From the NCBI GenBank assembly GCA_014904845.1, contig MU119260.1, positions 62,001 through 126,000 of the forward strand: a stretch of DNA of 64,000 nucleotides, given 5' to 3'. Position 1 is the stretch's first letter; each line of letters begins with the position of its first letter. The stretch is from Acephala macrosclerotiorum (taxonomy: Eukaryota; Ascomycota; Leotiomycetes; Helotiales; Mollisiaceae). The notes beneath the pieces were generated by a model. That model saw only the letters and a list, made by a program, of their open reading frames with translations. It searched no databases and was not told the origin of the DNA. Shown here in pieces: positions 57,701-64,000 of the stretch. The translations under genes and the position numbers were made by a program.

Positions 57701-59591
57701 TTAAGGGTATTCCCAGCTGATTTCGTACTCCGGTATGCTGGGACCTTCCCATTTCTCGCCGTATGGGTTTAGGCGACCGTGAGAGAAGAAGCCGTCTTGT
57801 GCTCGTTGGATGACGTTGAGCCATGAAGATGGTTCCGGGTTTTTGAGCCACTTGGTATCTATTAGCATTTACTCATTCCGCTAGCAGAGACCAACAAACC
57901 TGATTATGAACATGATAAGTCCACGCACCACGGAAGAAGTTTTCCATTGTGCGGTTCGTTGGCGGGTAATTATCCTGTTCAATCTTGTACTCTGTCTTTG
58001 CCAAAACATCTCGGTCGAAGGTAACAGTTTTAGCGCTGACATCGGTCGTCTGGGCCACAGCTCGCTCTTCCACAGCAGAAATATCTTCTCTCTTGTCTTT
58101 GATCTCCCAGAAATGTCCTCTGCCCTTGGTTTCGGAAGCCAACTTCAATGGTTCCCCATCATAGCTCTCCCACTCATCCTTCAAGGGGAATGCGTTCTTA
58201 CCCTTGAAAACTTGTCCGTAGTCGTGAACGCAAGGTACAGTGCATCGACCAAGTCTGTCCCAGTTGAATTCGGTCCAGATAGGGTCGAAAGCCGCCGTCT
58301 CCAGCATATGGAATTCTCGATTTCGGTGGTCCTTAACAGACATCACACCAATAACTCTGGGGTGGAAATTGAGGCCCATTCGAACGCCACCTCGGAGCAA
58401 GTATGAAGAGAGCGATGAGTTGGCCGATAAAGACATAATAGCGGTGTTATAGTCTCCAGGGCTCGAATGTCCTCCCCATCTCTCAGCGAATCCGTGCTCG
58501 TCTCCAATCAACAAGGGTCGCATGTCTCGAAGCATAATAACGTCCATGTCGAAATATGCTCCTCCATACAAGTGGAGGACCACAAACCGCACTGCATCTG
58601 ATACCGCGACTGGCAGAAACGTCATTTGTTTCTCAGTCAGAACCAACCATTCCTGGTCATTCGCATCTCGGATCAATCCATCTGCAACCAGTGTTTCGTT
58701 CTTCGAGTTCCGTTTTCCTGGCGTCTTGTAGTACCCCACTCCATCTGTGTTGTCTCCTTTCGGGAGAGGGATTCTTGAGGGGAATTTCCAGGTCTTCAGG
58801 ACGATATCGCCCCGCTCGACGAACGGAAGGAATTTCTTAAATAGAGGGTCGTAGTTCAGCATCTTGTCCACAGCCTTCGGGTCTCGATCACCATCCAGCC
58901 ACAGCCATAATTGTACGCAAGGAATGTTCTGGGTGTAGAAATGACTCTTGATGAACAATTCGACTCGCCATGTTGCAGGTCCAGTCCAGTAAACGTGGTA
59001 TGGCACAATAGGACCATTGCATTGCCCCTTTGACTCTTTCGAGGCAGCTTTGTATGGTGGGTACTCGTCGAGGGTGTTGTCTGCTCCGTCAGAGTTGAGG
59101 TATTCTGCGCGACTCGGGGGTTGTTCGCTGGCTCGTTCGCCCCGTGGGGGCAGGTAGTAATATTCCTTCTCGCCCTCGTCCATGTATTTCATGCAGTCTT
59201 GCACGTATGGCATCTTCTCAATGTTCTCGTATGACCCTCGGCATTCCTCGACCAACTTCGTCAGGTTCGCTACCGTGTCGATGTTGGGTCTCTTTCCCAG
59301 GTAGTCATCTTTGGGCACAACCAGGCTTTCAGGCCTGTTGAACCAATTGGCAGATGGGTTGATCTTCTCGACTTTTAATTTCGGCGAGGGCAACTTAATG
59401 CCTTGTCCAACGCTGTCTGAAGCGGACCCTGAGTGTGTTGACGGGAGGTTGTGGTAGAAGTCCCTGGGATTTGGTATCGACCCCTTTTGCATAACCAATA
59501 CTCCAAGATACAGAAGCCCATAGAGTGCTGCCGCAACGAGGACACTCTGCAAAACGCCGCAAAAACTCCTCCCGCAACTCTTCTTCGCCAT
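57701..59591 (-). CDS. GT32-like type II membrane glycosyltransferase, 613 aa
   Basis: Exons 57900-59591 and 57701-57850, joined by a 49-nt intron (donor GTTTGT, acceptor ATACCAAG) so that HVHNQ runs into WLKNPEPSSW. A short cytosolic tail (AKKSCGRSFCG) and one signal-anchor helix (VLQSVLVAAALYGLLYLGVL) predict a Golgi type II protein. The catalytic domain shows PYHVYWTGPATWRVELFIKS, WLWLDGDRDPKA, then AVSDAVRFVVLHLYGGAYFD with the metal/sugar-nucleotide DxD in GGAYFDMDVIMLRD. These features match the DxD-containing GT32 family (Och1/alpha-1,4-GT-like), which transfers mannose, galactose or inositol-linked sugars. Donor and acceptor cannot be told from sequence. Confidence 0.88.
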
Positions 59592-61355
59592 GGTGTTGGT
59601 CGAGGCTTGGTAGCCGCGTCAAGCCCCGAAGCCCCTTTGAAGTGCGAATCTGGTCGTGCGAAAATGCAGGAAACCGTGGTGAAAAGATTATCGTTATCCC
59701 AGCGCCATCAAACAATGGTATTATATTCGTCGTCTGCTTTCGTTGGGGGCTGCGTTTCTTTGGAAGGATTGTGTACCTTGCCTATCATATCTGCGTTAGT
59801 TTGATCGCCGGGTACACGTAAATGTTCTCAGCCTCGATTGCAGCAGACTTACGGCAAAAGGAGCTCACACCAATTAAGGTAGGCTGCTCTATGAATTAAA
59901 GGGTGGGGTCATAGAGAGAAAAGAAATACGGGCGCGACGGTCGAGGAGGGGAGAAAAAGAAGAAGTGGAAGTGGGAGTGGGAGTGGGAGTGGGAGTGGGA
60001 GTGGGAGTGGGAGTGGGAGTGGGAGAAGTTGGAGGGAGCGCGGCGGTTTTGGCTGAAAGGGATCCGAGGACCTCGAAATGAGGACAAGCCCGGGCCAGCC
60101 CCGTTTCTGGCAGGATGTGGGTCGACTGCTGAAGCACGACCAACAGGGGGAACGTGGGAGGAGTGGGAAAGAAATGAGATTCGAGGCTAGAAAATATTGG
60201 GATTCCGGATCTGGGAATTTAGATACGAATAAATGTGGGATGGGATGGGATTTGGCCGTTGCGATGGTATATATGATCTGGGTGAAATGTCTTCCATTGA
60301 TTGCATCGCATGTCGGCGTCTTGTCTTGTCTTGCCTTGTACTGTACCATTGTTGCGACTCGCATCGTTAAGTGCCTCTTGGGCGCAGTCTCAGGGTGAGC
60401 CGAAGATATTCTTGGTGCTGTGCGCGCTGAAATGGGTTGCACGGGTAAACCTCCCCTCCTATTTCTTGTGACCATCTTATCTTCTCCTACTGGTTGGCCT
60501 CATCTGCAGTCCCTCACCAACTGACGAGAGGCACAGTAAGGGGAGACGAAGCAGGATGAGGGGCAGCACCGCAGGGGTGGAATCTGGCAGCCTACGACGA
60601 TACTGTACAGCTGCCACCGTGGAGCTGGATCGCTCCAAATCTTGGCATCAAACAGCGCAACGGCACTGCACCATGCTCACCCTCGTTCTTCTCGGTCCAA
60701 TCTTGAGGGCATCTCCAGACCCATATGGCCACTGGCGGCATGAGCAGAATTGGGGGTGCACGCCTTATGTGGAGCCGTGTAAAGCTGTGTTCGTGGCTTG
60801 CACTGCCCCCCGGTGCACTGCACTGCGCTGCTCTGCACTGCACTCGGTAAAGTCACGATGATTGGGGCATCGGATTCGCTGTGTCGTACAGAGCCCCTTT
60901 TCTAGAAATCCGCTTGACGGTGCACACTTGAAACTTACAGAGAGATCGGGGAGTAATAAGCAGCTGCATATCGACTTTCCCCATCAGGCATCTTTTGCAG
61001 CCGACAATTGTGCAACCGTACTCCGTACCGTACCCGCACATCGTATCTCAGGCTTCTCTTCTCGCACGTTGTAAACTCTCTTTGACCGCGTGGCCCACAG
61101 TCCCGTATCACCGTACTCGACCGCCAGACGCCAATCAACGGGGGCTATCAGCGCCCAGTTTCATCCCACGAGAAGATCATTGGAGGCATGAAAGTCGAGC
61201 CCAAAAGCTAGAAGGACCCTTGGCGTTGCATCGGAGTCGGGGTCAAGCCGAATTACGGTGCGCGTCTTCTCATTCTCTATCAAAAACGTTCCGTCGGGGC
61301 ACGATTGAGGAGGCTGGCGACGAGGATGTCTTGAGGTCTTTTTGATTCACCAATC
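59592..61355. other. Divergent intergenic region, no gene recognised
   Basis: Between the glycosyltransferase (-) and the alpha/beta-hydrolase-like gene (+). It contains a hexamer array (59971-60024) and a GCACTGCACTGC-type repeat near 60812-60843. ORFs of up to 188 codons are low-complexity readings of the hexamer array. Confidence 0.45.
59971..60024. repeat. Tandem hexamer GTGGGA, nine copies
   Basis: Nine perfect GTGGGA units in a row, about 380 nt upstream of the glycosyltransferase ATG. On the complementary strand it reads TCCCAC. Number is likely variable. Confidence 0.9.
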
Positions 61356-63653
61356 ATGCAGTGGGGCTTTCGAGGGTTGCGATATCACCGATGCAGGATC
61401 ACGTCTTTTCACATCAAAAGATCTGCAAGATGGTATACACGTGATGCAGATATTGAGAGGCTGAATATCACTTGTGGTTCTTCTGGATCTATCACTGTAG
61501 AGTAAGTCATGTTCTCTTCATCTTCCGCACATCTTTCATTCGAAAATTATCCTCCCGAGGAGGCGAACAATTTGTATATCACGTGCAGCCCCTTTTCACG
61601 ACTTGAAGGCTCTAGGAAGCATTAGAGAAGGTCTGAAGATTATAGCACCTGCCAACTGTGCTTGGGAGTACGGACTAAGAATTGTGGTTGGCAGCTGGTG
61701 CTAACACCATCTAGTCTCTACAACACCCAAGCTCTCTCCAATCTTGCCACACCTCTCGTCCTTTACCTTCCACCTACTGGAACTCATCTCAGAGATCAGC
61801 ATCCTCAGATCCCATCATATCTCTTCCAACCCGACATCACACTTGCACGGGTCAACTACCGCTGGAACATCCCCAAACCGGTCTCCATACCTGGCGCTTC
61901 TCCTTCGCCAGGACCTCTCAGCTCGCATCCTTCCTTCGCAAGACATCCATTTCCAACCCCACTTCACGACATATTTCACGCCTACAACTACCTCGTTGAA
62001 TCTGTCCTTCCCCAGTACGCACCGCCGCCGCCATCTCCGCCTCCTAGTACCTCAACACGAAGACCCTACTCTGCTCCGCCAGCCTTCCCCCGCCTCAGAA
62101 CCATTCAGCGTCCGATAATTCTCTATGGTTCTTTCCTGAGCGGACCGGTCGCTACCTCCATTGCCTTGACAGAATCTCGTAACTCACTTTCTAGTCCGGT
62201 GAAGATTGCTGGACTCATTGTCAAGAATGGCATTTTCGATTTCTCTCCGCTGGCTCTCTCACTGCCAAAATCAGCCACCTCCGATATTTCCCCCGAGCAA
62301 GATGGCTTAAACCACTTAGATACAGACACAGCAAAACCCATCTATAAGAGGCCTGAGCCTGGAAATGGACCATGGAATCAAGGTTGGAGCCATCAGCTTT
62401 TAGACTCGTTAAAGAAGCGGCTCTTCGCCAAAGCAGAATCAACATTCGACACGTTCGCCTCTCCTGTATTCTTCTTTCAGACTCCAGGCGCTCATGTTCC
62501 TAAGCTATGGCCTGGAGAGGAAACGCAAAAGGCGACAACTTCATCCTCAGAAGAAGATGTCTGGGTAGATGGTTTCGAAGGCTTCGATGAACACGGAGAA
62601 CCTATCTTCTCGCCCAATTCCAGTCCCTCGCACTTTCAACCTACCTCGGAAGACGATGCCTGGGATCATGGATTTCGAGGTTTCGATGAGTATGGGGATC
62701 CTATTTTCTCGCCCACTTCCACGCCAACATCTTCAAGCACTGCTTCTACCTCGGCCTCGGCTCCAGCTTCGACGCTAAATTCAGAAATAGATCTGACAGA
62801 AACGGGAGCCCCATCCAATCCTCCACTCCGAATCAGACGGTACGGATATGCGGGCAAAGCAACCCCGTCCTCGCCCTCCACCTCACTGTCACCGCCACCG
62901 TCACCACTCTCTCGGCCATTCTCCACCACCGCCTTCTTCTTCTCCTCGTCTCCAAACACAGCCACGACCTCAGACTCATCCTCAACCAAAGACCCCACAA
63001 CGTCCACTCCAGACGACCTAAAAATCCAAAGATATTACCAAAAGGCCCAACCAACCAGCGGCAAAATAACCACAGAACTCGGTCTCGGCCCCCCACCGCG
63101 GAAATCACACCTCAAATTCCCACCCACAGCCTCAGACCTCATCATTCCTCCCACATTATTCCTCTACACTTCTCCTCCCCAACCAATCCCACCATCTCCT
63201 CCCTCCTCGCCAATCACCTCGACATCAAAACCCACCAAATCCACAGCTTCAAAACAAGCTTCCAAACAAGCCCGTAAGCGTTCGAAAAAGAGCAAAGCCC
63301 TAGACGGGTTCTACGATGAGGTGAAATCGGAGATGGGGTTGGGAGGATTAAACCCGAAATCCCAAGCGACGGAGATGCGCGGCTTGATGGTGAGGAGTAT
63401 CGTCCTCCACGAATTCAACCACAAAGAAGGACGTATCTGGGACGAATCCTCCGGCCACCCACGAGAGGTGGCAGAATCGCGAGTCCGCCTTGCTGGAGTA
63501 GGTGCGAGCGGCGACGTATTAATGAGGCGTGGGTTTGGCGAGGATGAGGAAGGAGGCAGGATTTTAAAGAGCCGCAGAGAGGACGATGCTTGTGAAGATG
63601 GTGACGAGAATCAACTCGTGGAAGATTGGCTGAATGAAATCCTGGGTCGATGA
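61356..63653 (+). CDS. Large protein with mitochondrial leader and alpha/beta-hydrolase-like N-terminal half, 694 aa
   Basis: Exons 61356-61501 and 61715-63653 (213-nt intron with branch-like GCTAAC) give 694 aa. The leader MQWGFRGLRYHRCRITSFHI plus KRSARWYTR has many Arg and no acidic residues, so mitochondrial targeting is likely. A beta-strand-rich start (LNITCGSSGSITV, then LATPLVLYLPPTGTHLRD) and YGSFLSGPVATSIALTESR resemble the oxyanion and nucleophile-elbow regions of an alpha/beta hydrolase, though the GxSxG elbow is not canonical. The middle is a long Ser/Pro/Thr-rich insert with a duplicated 30-residue unit (GFEGFDEHGEPIFSP / GFRGFDEYGDPIFSP). The C-terminus resumes with MRGLMVRSIVLHEF and a charged end (VEDWLNEILGR). 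Function not known. Confidence 0.65.
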
Positions 63654-64000
63654 AGACGGCGATGGAATCCATGTATCCACTATATTCAAGATAGAGGAGG
63701 CAATAGCAGAAGAGAACGATGACGTGCTGCGAAAGAAGGAGATTGTACTATACTGTACCAAGGTTTATTTGTAGATGTAAGATAAAGAGAGGGAAATAAA
63801 CGACTTTGATCATTTGGGGCATTCGTCCAAGCAAAAACTGTACGACGAAAGATAGGTAAAAAGCGATGTGTGAAGAACTTGTACCAATACTAAGTCTTAC
63901 AATAGACGAAACAGAACTCGCTCTCCAAACTCTAAACCACGCAATTCGACCTCCTCATCCACGCGCCTCACATTCACTTTCACTCGTAGCCAGGAAATGC
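63654..64000. other. 3' region to window end, no gene seen
   Basis: Probably the 3' UTR of the preceding gene. Short minus-strand ORFs have no domain content. Confidence 0.4.

Noticed and set aside
59909..60475. 188-codon minus-strand ORF
   Set aside because: Half of it is the translated GTGGGA hexamer array, and it starts in no good context.
60556..60861. 101-codon plus-strand ORF with Cys-rich end
   Set aside because: The Cys/Thr/Ala end is the reading of a GCACTGCACTGC simple repeat; no supporting features.

Overview
This 64 kb window comes from a filamentous ascomycete (Pezizomycotina). Genes carry many short GT-AG introns of about 45-100 nt, and several families are typical of this group: a Zn(II)2Cys6 AcuK/Ert1-type regulator, 2EXR, HET and NACHT proteins, and DHA1 transporters. 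A Leotiomycetes-type genome is plausible, but I could not test it. I saw no tRNA, rRNA or CRISPR array. CDS coordinates are outer spans; exon joins are given in the evidence and were worked out by hand from splice signals and frame.

Layout. 0-15 kb is gene-poor: a ferric reductase (2.8-4.7 kb, -) and an amino-acid transporter (6.9-8.4 kb, +) sit among three terminal-inverted-repeat elements (left edge, 4921-5459, 8763-9045), a degenerate minisatellite (9.27-9.6 kb), repeated TATA-containing modules and a broken Ty3/gypsy reverse transcriptase (13.0-13.4 kb). 15.8-32 kb is a conserved housekeeping block: DHA1 transporter, AcuK-like gluconeogenesis regulator, riboflavin kinase, a 55-aa membrane peptide, Cdk1, AlkB-like dioxygenase and amidase. 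32-47 kb is accessory. It holds a cluster of small, unrecognised, probably mitochondrial proteins (N-terminal basic Ser/Arg-rich leaders, often followed by an FSTT-type motif, with short hydrophobic segments), some broken by in-frame stops, plus a 2EXR protein and a DHA1 transporter pseudogene. 47.8-53.2 kb (-) is one long five-exon gene for a 1700-aa NLR-like protein. 55-64 kb holds a histidine phosphatase, a GT32-like glycosyltransferase and a large protein with an alpha/beta-hydrolase-like N-terminal part.

The most interesting item is the NLR-like gene. Its exons join in frame into NACHT_N-like, NACHT, ankyrin and then a Cys-rich HET module at the C-terminus, the reverse of the usual HET-NACHT-repeat order of fungal incompatibility proteins. 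The second is the cluster of small mitochondrial-type proteins beside it. The block organisation (conserved genes between repeat-rich and fast-evolving segments) fits a genome with RIP-like decay of repeats.
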